DNA of 64,000 nucleotides from Flavobacteriales bacterium (GTDB lineage: Bacteria; Bacteroidota; Bacteroidia; Flavobacteriales_F; PHOS-HE28). The notes under the pieces were generated by a model. It had not been told where the DNA came from and searched no databases. It saw only the letters and a program-made list of their open reading frames with translations. A program made the position numbers and the translations under genes. This document shows positions 47,597 through 55,788 of the stretch, in pieces; the stretch's first letter is position 1; every line of letters begins with the position of its first letter. The stretch is taken from assembly GCA_016703005.1 (NCBI GenBank), contig JADJCX010000009.1, positions 109,688 through 173,687 on the forward strand. Direction: 5' to 3'.

Positions 47597-48481
47597 ATGC
47601 CCGAACTCCTGAACGATCCCGCATTCGTAGTTGCTAAGCAAGGCGCCATTGATCTGGCCAAGTACCCGACGCGACTTCCGGGGAAGGCGAAGAAGGAGGA
47701 GCTGAAGGAGAAGGTGGCGGAGGAGCGCGAGAAGATCATCAAGCTACAGGAGAAGTTGTATGCCGACGACCGGCATGCCTTGCTCATCCTCTTCCAAGCC
47801 ATGGATGCCAGCGGCAAGGACAGCTGCGCTAAGCATGTGCTCAGCGGCGTTAACCCCGTCGGGATGCGCACATGGAGCTTCAAGGCGCCGAACAATGAGG
47901 AGCTCGCACACGATTTCCTGTGGCGCCATGTGTGCGCGTTACCGGAGCGCGGCGTCATCGGCATACACAACCGCAGCCACTACGAGGAGGTGCTGGCCGT
48001 GCGCGTGCACCCGGAGTATTTGATGGGCCAGAAGATCCCCGGTATCGAAAGCGTGAAGGATGTGGATGCTGCCTTCTGGAAGCGGCGCTTCGAGAGCATC
48101 CGCAACTTCGAGGAGCACCTTACCGCGCAGGGCATCGTGCTGATGAAGTTCCACTTGCGCATGGGCCGAGACGCGCAGAAGGAACGCCTGATGGAGCGCC
48201 TCGATGATCCTTCGAAGAACTGGAAATTCAGCGTGGACGACATACACGAACGCGCGCGTTGGGATGACTACATGAAGGCGTACGAGGAAGCGATCGGCGC
48301 CACCGCTGCACCGCACGCGCCGTGGTACATGGTACCCGCCGATGAGCAATGGGAAACGCGCGCAACGGTGGCGCAACTGGTGCGCGAGCGCATGGAAGCC
48401 ATGGATCTGCAACCGCCGCAATTGACCGACAAGCAGAAGGCCGGGTTGGTGGAAGCGAGGAAGTTGTTGGCGGCGGAGTGA
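47597..48481 (+). CDS. PPK2-family polyphosphate kinase
   Basis: A 294-residue polyphosphate kinase 2 family protein that transfers phosphate between polyphosphate and nucleotides. The Walker A motif is AMDASGKDS (residues 68-76) and the lid/Walker B region is HNRSHYEEVL (residues 124-133). VNPVGMRTWSFKAPNNEEL, then DFLWR, is the conserved loop after Walker A. LMKFHLRMGRDAQKERLMER and WYMVPADEQWETRATV are family hallmarks. Whether it prefers AMP, ADP or GDP cannot be decided here. The first 50 residues include a charged Lys/Glu helix. It is cytoplasmic, and no other polyphosphate gene is in the window. Confidence 0.93.
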   Translation: MPELLNDPAFVVAKQGAIDLAKYPTRLPGKAKKEELKEKVAEEREKIIKLQEKLYADDRHALLILFQAMDASGKDSCAKHVLSGVNPVGMRTWSFKAPNNEELAHDFLWRHVCALPERGVIGIHNRSHYEEVLAVRVHPEYLMGQKIPGIESVKDVDAAFWKRRFESIRNFEEHLTAQGIVLMKFHLRMGRDAQKERLMERLDDPSKNWKFSVDDIHERARWDDYMKAYEEAIGATAAPHAPWYMVPADEQWETRATVAQLVRERMEAMDLQPPQLTDKQKAGLVEARKLLAAE

Positions 48482-48520
48482 GTGACAGTTGCAGCGGTGT
48501 AGCTACCCCTCGGCACAGTC

Positions 48521-48671
48521 TGTCATGCTGAGGAGCACAACCGCATATTGTCATCCCGACGAGTCCGGCCCGCATACTGTCATCCCGACGAGTCTTCGAG
48601 GAGGGATCTCTCGTCCCTCACTGCCCGTGTTCCTGATAGATGCTTCGTCGAAGACTCCTCTGCATGACAGT
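48521..48671. repeat. Intergenic palindromic repeat cluster (GTCAT-type)
   Basis: Three copies of a TGTCAT(C/G)C(C/T)GA(C/G)GAG core start at 48521, 48549 and 48578. The third continues TCTTCGAGGAGGGATCTC and is answered by an inverted GATGCTTCGTCGAAGACTC, then ATGACA, ending at 48671. The element resembles dispersed REP-like noncoding repeats. Confidence 0.75.
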
Positions 48672-48705
48672 ACACCACACGGACCCGATCCGTTCGTTCA
48701 ACTTC

Positions 48706-48712
48706 TACCTTG
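48706..48712 (+). promoter_or_regulatory. Candidate -7 promoter box of recJ
   Basis: TACCTTG lies 7 nt before the recJ ATG, a leaderless-type spacing. Confidence 0.38.
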
Positions 48713-48719
48713 TCGCCCG

Positions 48720-50478
48720 ATGCTCCCTACCAAACGCTGGCGCCTGACAGCCGCTGCCGATCAACAGGCGGTGGATGCGCTGTTGCACGATCGCTGCCCG
48801 CTGGTGGTGGCGAAACTGCTGGCGCAGCGGGGCATCACGTCGCCTGAACAGGCCAGCGCTTTCTTTCGTCCGGGACACGAGCAGTTGCACGATCCGTTCC
48901 TGATGAAGGACATGCAAGTTGCCGTGGAACGCATTGAGCGCGCGCTCGGCGATGGCGAACGCATGATGGTGTACGGCGACTACGATGTGGACGGCACTAC
49001 GGCCGTTGCGCTCACGTACAGCTTCCTGAAGAAGTTCACCGGCGATGTGCAGTTCTATATCCCCGATCGCTACGCCGAGGGCTACGGCATCTCGTTCAAA
49101 GGCATCGACCGCGCGGAGCAGGATGGCGTAACGCTCATCATCGCATTGGACTGCGGTATCAAGTCGATCGACAAGGTGGAGTACGCGGCCAAGAAGGGCA
49201 TCGACTTCATCATCTGCGATCACCACTTGCCGGGCGATGAACTGCCTGCGGCCGTGGCGGTGCTCGACCCCAAACGCAGCGATTGCCCCTACCCGTGCAA
49301 GGAGTTGAGCGGTTGCGGCATCGGTTTCAAACTGATGCAGGCGCTGGCCTTGCGCAACGAACTTCCGTGGACCGATCTGGAACCGCTGCTCGATCTCGTT
49401 GCCGTGAGCACCGCGTGCGACATCGTACCGGTGACCGGCGAGAACCGCGTGCTCGCGCATCTCGGGTTGAAACGCATCAACACCGATCCGCGACCGGGCT
49501 TCAAAGCCATGTTGCGCATGGCGAATGTGAAACGTGCGCTCAACATTACCGACCTGGTATTCCTCATCGGCCCGCGCATCAACGCCGCTGGCAGGGGTGG
49601 AACACGGGGCCATGGCCGTGGAGCTGTTGCTGGCCCACGACGAACAGAACGCCGAACAGAGCGGTTTGCGCATCGACAAGAACAACTCGCACCGGCAAGG
49701 ATTGGACAAGGACATCACGCGGCAGGTGATGGAACGCATCAGCCTGCAACCCGATGTGGATGAGCGCTGGAGCACGGTGCTCTTCGACAAGTCGTGGCAC
49801 AAGGGCGTGATCGGTATCGTTGCCAGCCGCGTGATCGAACACTACTACCGCCCCACCATCATCCTCACGGAAAGCAACGGCAAGGCAGCGGGCAGCGCGC
49901 GCAGTGTGAAGGACTTCGACCTCTACGAGGCCATCGGTGCTTGCAGCGACCTGCTGGAACAGTACGGCGGGCACATGTACGCTGCCGGCCTCACCATGCC
50001 GATCGAGAACGTGGAGAAGTTCGCCGAACGCTTCGAGCAAGTGGTGCGCGAACGCATGCGGCCCGAGCAACGCATACCCGTTGAAGAAGTGGATCTGGAA
50101 CTCAGCTTCGAGGACGTGAACCCGAAACTCATGAGCACCCTGAACCACATGGGGCCCTTCGGTCCGGGCAATATGAAGCCGGTGTTCCTTACGCGCGGCG
50201 TGGTGGATAGCGGCGGTGCGCGGGTGGTGGGCGAAGCGCATTTGAAGATGTCACTCTTCCACCCGAGCGATCCCAGCAAACGGTTCGAGGCCATCGCGTT
50301 CCGGCAAGCGCACCACGATGAACTGATCCACAGCGGCGAACCGTTCAGCGTGCTCTATACCATTGAGGAGAACGAGTGGCAGGGACGCACATCGTTGCAA
50401 CTGAATGTGAAGGATATCAAGGCCGGCACGGACGGACTGCTCGTTAGTGAAGAGTCCAAGGCGTTCACACAGGCTTGA
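48720..50478 (+). CDS. recJ: Single-stranded-DNA-specific exonuclease RecJ (frameshifted)
   Basis: A DHH-family 5'-3' single-strand exonuclease of recombination and mismatch repair, about 585 residues after correction. The catalytic motifs are VYGDYDVDGTTA near residue 82, IALDCGIKS, FIICDHHLPGDE (the DHH motif) and GPRINAAGR. The DHHA1 region is SARSVKDFDLYEAIGACSDL, then YGGHMYAAGLTM, and the OB-like C-terminus is GPFGPGNMKPVF. The frame breaks at 49594-49597, where GGGG should be GGG. The corrected join reads INAAGRVEHGAMAVELLLAH. Because all catalytic motifs on both sides are intact, I read this as an assembly error rather than a pseudogene. ATG 48720 fits the family start. Confidence 0.93.
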
Positions 50479-50511
50479 CGCCGATCAAACCAACGACCGG
50501 GGCGGACATCC

Positions 50512-50519
50512 TACTTTCG
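50512..50519 (+). promoter_or_regulatory. Candidate -7 promoter box for the gene at 50536
   Basis: TACTTTCG, 16 nt before the ATG. Confidence 0.38.
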
Positions 50520-50535
50520 TTCCAACAGCTTCCGC

Positions 50536-52104
50536 ATGCGCCACCCCCTCCTCGTCGCTTCCGCATTCCTGCTCACATCCTCGCTACGGGCGCAAGTCCC
50601 TACGTGGGCCGATGATGTTTCGTGCATCGTGTACAGCCATTGCACCACCTGCCACCACGATGGCGGCGCCGGGCACTTCAGCCTGATGACCTATGTGGAT
50701 GCCTACAACAAGCGCAGCGATATGCAACTGCTCACATCGGCGCGCATCATGCCACCGTGGCCACCCGATGAGGACTACCGCAGCTTGGCCCATGAGCGCT
50801 CGCTGACGCAGGACGAGATCGATATCATCGGTGCATGGGTACAGGGAAGCGCCCCCGAAGGCATCCCCGGCAACGCACCCGCACCACCCGTGTACTTGAA
50901 CGAAGTGGTGATCGACCAGCCCGATATCTCGGTGATCATGGACGACTACGTGATCCCACCGAGCACCGCCGACCTCTACCGTTGTTTCGTGATGCCGAGC
51001 AACACCAGCGTCGACCAGTTCATCACCGGTTTGGAAGTGATACCCGGGAATACGTCGATGGTGCACCATGCCTTGGTGTTCCAGGACACCAGCGGCGTAG
51101 CGCAGCAACTGGACAATGCCGACCCCGCTCCCGGCTACACCAACTTCGGCGGCATCGGCGTGGACGATGCAAAGCTCATCGGCATTTGGGTGCCCGGTTC
51201 CTCGCCCTACTTCACGCCACCGGGTTTCGGTATCAACCTCGCCGCTGGTGCCGATATCGTGATCCAGATCCACTATCCCGCCACGAGCAGTGCGGAACTG
51301 GATAGTACACGCATCAACATCCAATTGGATCCGGGGCCGTTGCGGGGCTTGGCGATCGACCCGCTGCTCGAACATTTCTACACGCTCACCGATGGGCCGC
51401 TGATCATCCCGCCGGACCAGATCAAGACTTTCCACAGCGAGTTCACTGTGCCGTTACAGGGGATCATCACGGCCATCGGGCCGCATGCGCACAAGGTGTG
51501 CACGAGCATGAAAGCCTTTGCCACGCTGCCCAACAACGACACCATTCCGCTCATCGACATCCCGTACTGGGACTTCGAGTGGCAAGGGCTGTACGAATTC
51601 CGCAAGCCGATCTTCCTGCCGCTGAACAGTGTGCTGCACGGTGAAGCCACGTACAATAACACCATCACCAATCCGAACAATCCGCAGGACACGGCCACGC
51701 AATGGGTGTTCCTCGGCGAAGCCACCAGCGATGAGATGATGCTGTTCTACTTCGCTTGGGCGTTCGGCTTCCCGTTCGATACACTCACCGTCATCGACAA
51801 CAGCACGCACGCCGATCACCACCTCAACTGCACCACCGACTTCAACATCGGCATGCAGGAAACGCTGACGAACGCTGACGTGGACGTATGGCCGACGCTC
51901 GTCACAGACCGCATCAACGTGCAAGCAACCGCTGGGCGGGAGGTACGCCTGCTGGACGCGAACGGAAGAACAGCGAAGAGCCATCGCTACGCCGGAGGCC
52001 TCACCGCCCTCGGTGTTGAAGGGCTTGCACGCGGCACATACATAGCGGAGGTGCGCGATGCGCACGGACAAGTCATGACGCGAATACCCGTGGTGCTCCA
52101 ATGA
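50536..52104 (+). CDS. Copper type II monooxygenase-like protein with CxxCH site and T9SS sorting domain
   Basis: A 522-residue exported protein. After the signal peptide (MRHPLLVASAFLLTSSLRAQ) comes a short cytochrome-like region with one haem-type site, CTTCHH (Cys36, Cys39, His40), and ARIMPPWPPDEDYR. The centre resembles the PHM/dopamine-beta-monooxygenase double jelly roll. Copper-ligand candidates are MVHHALVF (His177, His178), IQIHYP (His246) and GPHAHKVCTSM (His317, His319, Met325). The C-terminus is a short type A sorting domain (VWPTLVTDRINVQAT, then VRLLDANGRTAKSH, then GTYIAEVRD). Substrate unknown; the fusion suggests a surface-exposed oxidase with its own electron-transfer centre. 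Confidence 0.82.
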   Translation: MRHPLLVASAFLLTSSLRAQVPTWADDVSCIVYSHCTTCHHDGGAGHFSLMTYVDAYNKRSDMQLLTSARIMPPWPPDEDYRSLAHERSLTQDEIDIIGAWVQGSAPEGIPGNAPAPPVYLNEVVIDQPDISVIMDDYVIPPSTADLYRCFVMPSNTSVDQFITGLEVIPGNTSMVHHALVFQDTSGVAQQLDNADPAPGYTNFGGIGVDDAKLIGIWVPGSSPYFTPPGFGINLAAGADIVIQIHYPATSSAELDSTRINIQLDPGPLRGLAIDPLLEHFYTLTDGPLIIPPDQIKTFHSEFTVPLQGIITAIGPHAHKVCTSMKAFATLPNNDTIPLIDIPYWDFEWQGLYEFRKPIFLPLNSVLHGEATYNNTITNPNNPQDTATQWVFLGEATSDEMMLFYFAWAFGFPFDTLTVIDNSTHADHHLNCTTDFNIGMQETLTNADVDVWPTLVTDRINVQATAGREVRLLDANGRTAKSHRYAGGLTALGVEGLARGTYIAEVRDAHGQVMTRIPVVLQ

Positions 52105-52116
52105 TCGGGGCACGCA

Positions 52117-52239
52117 CGTCATCGCGAGGAGGCTTTGCGACGAAGCGATCCATGCTACCATCTGGTCCTGTGATGTCCTTCTTGGTGTCCAGCGCACCTC
52201 ATGGATCGCTTCAACCATCTGAATGGTTTCGCGATGACG
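52117..52239. repeat. Long palindromic intergenic repeat (CGTCATCGCGA-type)
   Basis: 123 bp with inverted ends. CGTCATCGCGAGGAGG at the left is answered by TTTCGCGATGACG at the right, and an inner GCGATCCATG is answered by CATGGATCGC. It fills the gap between the copper-enzyme gene and tadA. It resembles the dispersed REP-like element at 48521-48671 in style but not in exact sequence. Confidence 0.75.
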
Positions 52240-52267
52240 CGGGGTCCTCGATATTCCTGTTGGAGCC

Positions 52268-52717
52268 ATGATCGAACCACCCGGCGACGAGCACTACATG
52301 CGCCATGCGCTGCGCGAAGCGGAGCAGGCGTTCAGCGCGGATGAAGTGCCGATCGGTGCGGTGATCGTGAGCCGCGATCGCATCATTGCCCGTGGGCACA
52401 ACCTGGTGGAGCGCCTCAACGATGTGACGGCCCACGCCGAGATGCAGTCGATCACCGCAGCCGCGGAATTCATCGGCGGCAAGTACCTGACCGACTGCAC
52501 GCTGTACGTTACTGTGGAACCCTGCGTCATGTGTGCGGGCGCGCTCAACTGGAGCCACATCAGCCGCATCGTCTTCGGCGCGTTCGACGAGAAGGGCGGC
52601 TACCGCCGCATCGGCAATACGCTGCTGCATCCCAAGACACAAGTCACAGGTGGCATACTCGAAGCCGAGTGCGCCGACCTGATGAAGGCGTTCTTCAAGA
52701 AGAAACGGTCGTTGTAG
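52268..52717 (+). CDS. tadA: tRNA-specific adenosine deaminase / nucleoside deaminase
   Basis: A zinc-dependent deaminase of 149 residues. TadA converts A34 to inosine in tRNA-Arg(ACG) and is normally essential. The zinc motif is TAHAEMQSI (His, catalytic Glu) with VEPCVMCAGAL (two Cys ligands). The N-terminus HYMRHALREAEQAF and the ARGHNLVERLNDVTAHAE segment are TadA-like. Guanine deaminases share the fold, so substrate assignment rests on overall similarity. It stands alone after a palindromic repeat. Confidence 0.9.
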   Translation: MIEPPGDEHYMRHALREAEQAFSADEVPIGAVIVSRDRIIARGHNLVERLNDVTAHAEMQSITAAAEFIGGKYLTDCTLYVTVEPCVMCAGALNWSHISRIVFGAFDEKGGYRRIGNTLLHPKTQVTGGILEAECADLMKAFFKKKRSL

Positions 52718-52763
52718 GCAGCGGGGCGTAGGTTCGGGTGGTCTTGATGGAAACCCTTGGCCC

Positions 52764-53216
52764 ATGAGAACATCTGCTACACTTTTCGTTGTGCTGGTCA
52801 CCGCGTTCACGGTTGCGCAAACACCGGGGGATACGCTCACCATGTATTTCGATACACCGGGTGAGCCATTGCAGTTGGACAGCGTATATCCTGCTGGCTG
52901 CTGGCAGGTGGGCACGCCTACGAAGCCGGTCTTCACAAGCGCCTTTTCACCTGGCAAGGCCTTGGTGACCGATACACTTCTGCCGCACCCGGCCAACACT
53001 ATGTGCTATGCCGAATTCACCCTGCCACCGACCGGGACTACCTGGCGCGCTCAGGGGACGGCGTGGGCAGGGGCGCTTGGGGCGACGCAAATGGTTGGCG
53101 TCCGGAGATGGGCTGGCTGGGGACAGCTAGGCTGGGAGGATGTTGCCGGTGGGGACTCTTGGAGTGAGGGCGAGAGGACGCGAACGTGGTCCGCTTCGTT
53201 TCGAGTTCCAAGCTGA
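52764..53216 (+). CDS. Secreted protein with an aberrant C-terminal half
   Basis: The first 90 residues look like a normal exported protein: a signal peptide (MRTSATLFVVLVTAFTVAQ), then YFDTPGEPLQLDSVYPAGCW and MCYAEFTLPPTG. From about 53040 the frame becomes Trp-, Gly- and Arg-rich (RRWAGWGQLGWEDVAGG) and does not resemble a folded continuation. No other frame rescues it cleanly. The gene may be truncated, frameshifted more than once, or joined to unrelated G-rich sequence. Family unknown. Confidence 0.5.
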   Translation: MRTSATLFVVLVTAFTVAQTPGDTLTMYFDTPGEPLQLDSVYPAGCWQVGTPTKPVFTSAFSPGKALVTDTLLPHPANTMCYAEFTLPPTGTTWRAQGTAWAGALGATQMVGVRRWAGWGQLGWEDVAGGDSWSEGERTRTWSASFRVPS

Positions 53217-53455
53217 TGGTGGATGACACGTGCGAGCCAGCACCTGCGCTGGCAGCGTGGGGAGAGGTTGGACAAAGTACCACCATCCTCCCCCGCCCAG
53301 CAACGGGCGACCCGGAGGCAGCAAGACCCTCTGGTCGGTCCTCTCCAGCGATGGCAGGGCAACCAACATGGGGTTAAGGGGGCAGGCGGCCACCATCCTC
53401 TGGAGGACGGTTCCGCATCAGCAAGAAGGCCATACATTCGCGCATCTGTCCAACA
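53217..53455. other. Gene-poor stretch after the aberrant gene
   Basis: 239 bp with short open frames on both strands but none with convincing coding character. It may be the scrambled remainder of the gene at 52764. No repeat or RNA gene is recognised. Confidence 0.35.
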
Positions 53456-53884
53456 CTAACGCTTTCGCTTCGCGCTCTTCTTCTGCTTACGCTCCTCCGC
53501 GATCAACTCATTCACACGCACGGCCTCTTCCAGCAACCGGCGCAGCGCGGGTTCGTTCATGCGTTGTTGCGGCAGTGGTACCAAGTAGTGTTGGATCAGC
53601 GTGTGCTCCGTTGCAGCGAACAACCCTTCGGGATCGTCCATGTGTACACCCGCGCAAAAGCCCAGGATCAACTGGCCTTCGGGCCCGTACTTCTTCTTGT
53701 CGGTGCTGAAACCGAGATAGCACATCCAGCCGCAATGCAGGTAGAAGGGCGCGCTCTTGAACATCCACTTCTCCTCCATCGCCGGTGCTGCTTCCAGCAA
53801 CAACTCGCGGACGCGTTGTGCCCTCGGCTGCCACACGTCGGGCAGCTTCTCGAACCACACTTCGATGCGTTGTGTGTCGGTCAT
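53456..53884 (-). CDS. DUF1801-like small protein
   Basis: A 142-residue cytoplasmic protein resembling the YdhG/DUF1801 group. The order is RVRELLLEAAPAMEEKWMF, then YLHCGWMCYLGFSTDKK, then LILGFCAGVHMDDPEGLF. The C-terminus is a basic tail (ERKQKKSAKRKR). The function of these proteins is not established. ATG 53884 (MTDTQRIEVW) is preferred over an upstream in-frame Met at 53929, because a promoter-like ATCTTGC lies just before it. The gene is divergent from the bacilliredoxin gene. Confidence 0.75.
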   Translation of the reverse strand: MTDTQRIEVWFEKLPDVWQPRAQRVRELLLEAAPAMEEKWMFKSAPFYLHCGWMCYLGFSTDKKKYGPEGQLILGFCAGVHMDDPEGLFAATEHTLIQHYLVPLPQQRMNEPALRRLLEEAVRVNELIAEERKQKKSAKRKR

Positions 53885-53933
53885 GCCGCAAGATGGTAAC
53901 GGTCGTGCCAACGAACACCCTTTCATCACGCGC

Positions 53934-53941
53934 TACATTTG
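53934..53941 (+). promoter_or_regulatory. Candidate -7 promoter box of the bacilliredoxin gene
   Basis: TACATTTG matches TAnnTTTG exactly. The predicted leader to the ATG at 54011 is about 60 nt. Confidence 0.5.
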
Positions 53942-54010
53942 TCCCCGTTCGAAGGCCAATAGGAACCGCCTTCATCTCCACATCTTCCACATTTCCACAA
54001 TCATCTACCC

Positions 54011-54421
54011 ATGTATCCCGCAGAACTAACCGCTCCCATGGCCGCCGACCTTACCAGTGCTGGCTTTGAGGAACTGAAGACCCCCGATCAAGTTGACAAG
54101 GCCCTCGCCACCCCCGGCACCGTATTGTGCGTGGTGAACAGTGTTTGCGGTTGCGCCGCAGGTGCTGCACGCCCAGGCGTGAAGGCTTCGCTGAGCGGTG
54201 CCAAGCGCCCGGCAAAACTCGTTACCGTCTTCGCCGGTGTCGATACCGACGCTGTGCATCAGGCCCGCCAGCACTTCCTGCCTTACCCACCAAGCAGCCC
54301 GGCCATCGCCCTCTTCAAGGATGGTAAGCTCGTGCACTTCGTTGAGCGCCATCACATCGAAGGCCGCAACGCGCAGATGATCGCCGAGCACCTCGAGATG
54401 GCCTACGCGGAGTATTGCTGA
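54011..54421 (+). CDS. BrxA/BrxB family bacilliredoxin
   Basis: A 136-residue thioredoxin-fold protein (YphP/YqiW family) with the CGC active-site motif at residues 46-48 (VVNSVCGCAAGAARPG). In Firmicutes such proteins remove bacillithiol from mixed disulfides. In Bacteroidota, where bacillithiol is also reported in some members, a similar role is inferred. The family end HHIEGRNAQMIAEHLEMAY is intact. It is a cytoplasmic, single-gene unit with its own promoter box and terminator. Confidence 0.92.
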   Translation: MYPAELTAPMAADLTSAGFEELKTPDQVDKALATPGTVLCVVNSVCGCAAGAARPGVKASLSGAKRPAKLVTVFAGVDTDAVHQARQHFLPYPPSSPAIALFKDGKLVHFVERHHIEGRNAQMIAEHLEMAYAEYC

Positions 54422-54443
54422 GGTGCAACAAGTTTTGACTGGG

Positions 54444-54467
54444 AACACCCGCCACGTGGCGGGTGTT
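54444..54467 (+). terminator. Intrinsic terminator after the bacilliredoxin gene
   Basis: A perfect palindrome, AACACCCGCCAC followed by its complement GTGGCGGGTGTT, then CTTCGTTC. It lies 22 nt after the stop codon. Confidence 0.7.
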
Positions 54468-54586
54468 CTTCGTTCGGGCCACAACCGCAAAGGGCGTTTT
54501 CCCCGTAGGTCAACTAGGCCAACGTCGCCACGGCGACTGCGACAGGCCGGGCCACTGTTGTTGCTTCGCACCATAACACGTTCATC

Positions 54587-55633
54587 ATGCGCTTGATCGC
54601 CTTTTCCACACTGCTGTTCCCATTCGCCCTTGTTGCACAGACCATGGTCGGGACGTCACCGGAAAACCGCACGGCGTTGATGGAAGAATTCACCGCCGTG
54701 AACTGTGGTAATTGCCCAGCAGGGCATGTGATCGCCGAAAGCCTTCAGAGTACGCACGGCAACAACTTGGTGGTGGTGGGCATCAACGCGGGCGGCCTTG
54801 CCGTGCCGGGTGCCGGGCAACCGGACTTACGCACCATCGAGGGCACTGCGTTGCTGAACCATTTCGGCGTGAACGCAACGCCCAAAGCCGTGGTTGGTCG
54901 TTCCGCATACATGGGCAGCACAACGCTTTCTTCCGGTGCGTGGGGTGCAGCGGTCAGTGCTGTAGTGCAGGGATCATCCCCGGTGAACATCGGTTTCTCC
55001 AGCACGTTCGATCCCGGCCCGCGCCTGCTCACCGTGAACGTGGAGCTCTACTACACGGACAATAGCCCGGGCGGTAGCGACTACATCACCGTGCTGCTGA
55101 AAGAGGATCACATTGTTGCCTACCAAAGCGACTATGGCCCCAACGGCCCGCAAGCCAACTACGATCATTTGAACGTGCTGCGCGCATACCTCACACCACT
55201 GTGGGGTGATGAAGTGACTACCCCGACGCAGGGCACATTGGTGACACGCACTTACACCTACACGGTCCCGGCGAACTTCGACATTGCGAACTGCAGCACC
55301 GTGGCCTTCGTGGGCGAGTACCAAGGCACTGTATACCAAGCGCGAGAGGTGATGGCTGACGGTGGCATCACAACAGCCATTGAGGCGATGACGGCCAACC
55401 CGATCGGCATCCCCTTCCCCGTTCCAGCGAACGACCTGTTGAGCATCCCCATGCAGATGGACCAAGGCGGCATAGTTGAACTGCTCGACCTTACAGGCAA
55501 AGTGCTGGCACAGCAGCGCACGCTGGCCGGGCAAGAAGTGACGCAGTTCAACTTGTCCAGTATCGCCAGCGGAACCTACCTGGTGCAACTGGCGGGCGCC
55601 CAGCGCAGCCGGTTGGTCGTAGTGCAACATTGA
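54587..55633 (+). CDS. Omp28-related protein with T9SS type A sorting domain (short paralogue)
   Basis: A 348-residue secreted protein with a signal peptide (MRLIAFSTLLFPFALVAQ). The Omp28-like domain has LMEEFTAVNCGNCPAGHVI (a CxxC site near residue 44), then VVVGINAGGLAVPGAGQPDL and LYYTDNSPGGSDYITVLLKE. It ends directly in a type A sorting domain (PFPVPANDLLSIPM, then VELLDLTGKVLAQQRTL, then GTYLVQLAG). It aligns along its whole Omp28 part with the longer gene at 35212. The thioredoxin-like CxxC suggests redox or binding activity, but this is not established for the family. Confidence 0.87.
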   Translation: MRLIAFSTLLFPFALVAQTMVGTSPENRTALMEEFTAVNCGNCPAGHVIAESLQSTHGNNLVVVGINAGGLAVPGAGQPDLRTIEGTALLNHFGVNATPKAVVGRSAYMGSTTLSSGAWGAAVSAVVQGSSPVNIGFSSTFDPGPRLLTVNVELYYTDNSPGGSDYITVLLKEDHIVAYQSDYGPNGPQANYDHLNVLRAYLTPLWGDEVTTPTQGTLVTRTYTYTVPANFDIANCSTVAFVGEYQGTVYQAREVMADGGITTAIEAMTANPIGIPFPVPANDLLSIPMQMDQGGIVELLDLTGKVLAQQRTLAGQEVTQFNLSSIASGTYLVQLAGAQRSRLVVVQH

Positions 55634-55788
55634 GCCCGGCCCAAGCAGTCCTCTTTTCCTGACCTGTCCCGCTGGTCGGTGGCTGCCATCTGCCGATCTG
55701 TCCCCACATTCGCGCCTCTTTGTCCCCAACCCTATTGAGGCAAGGATGTTGATCTGTGCGGAATCCCTTCAGAAAGTCAGACAAAACC

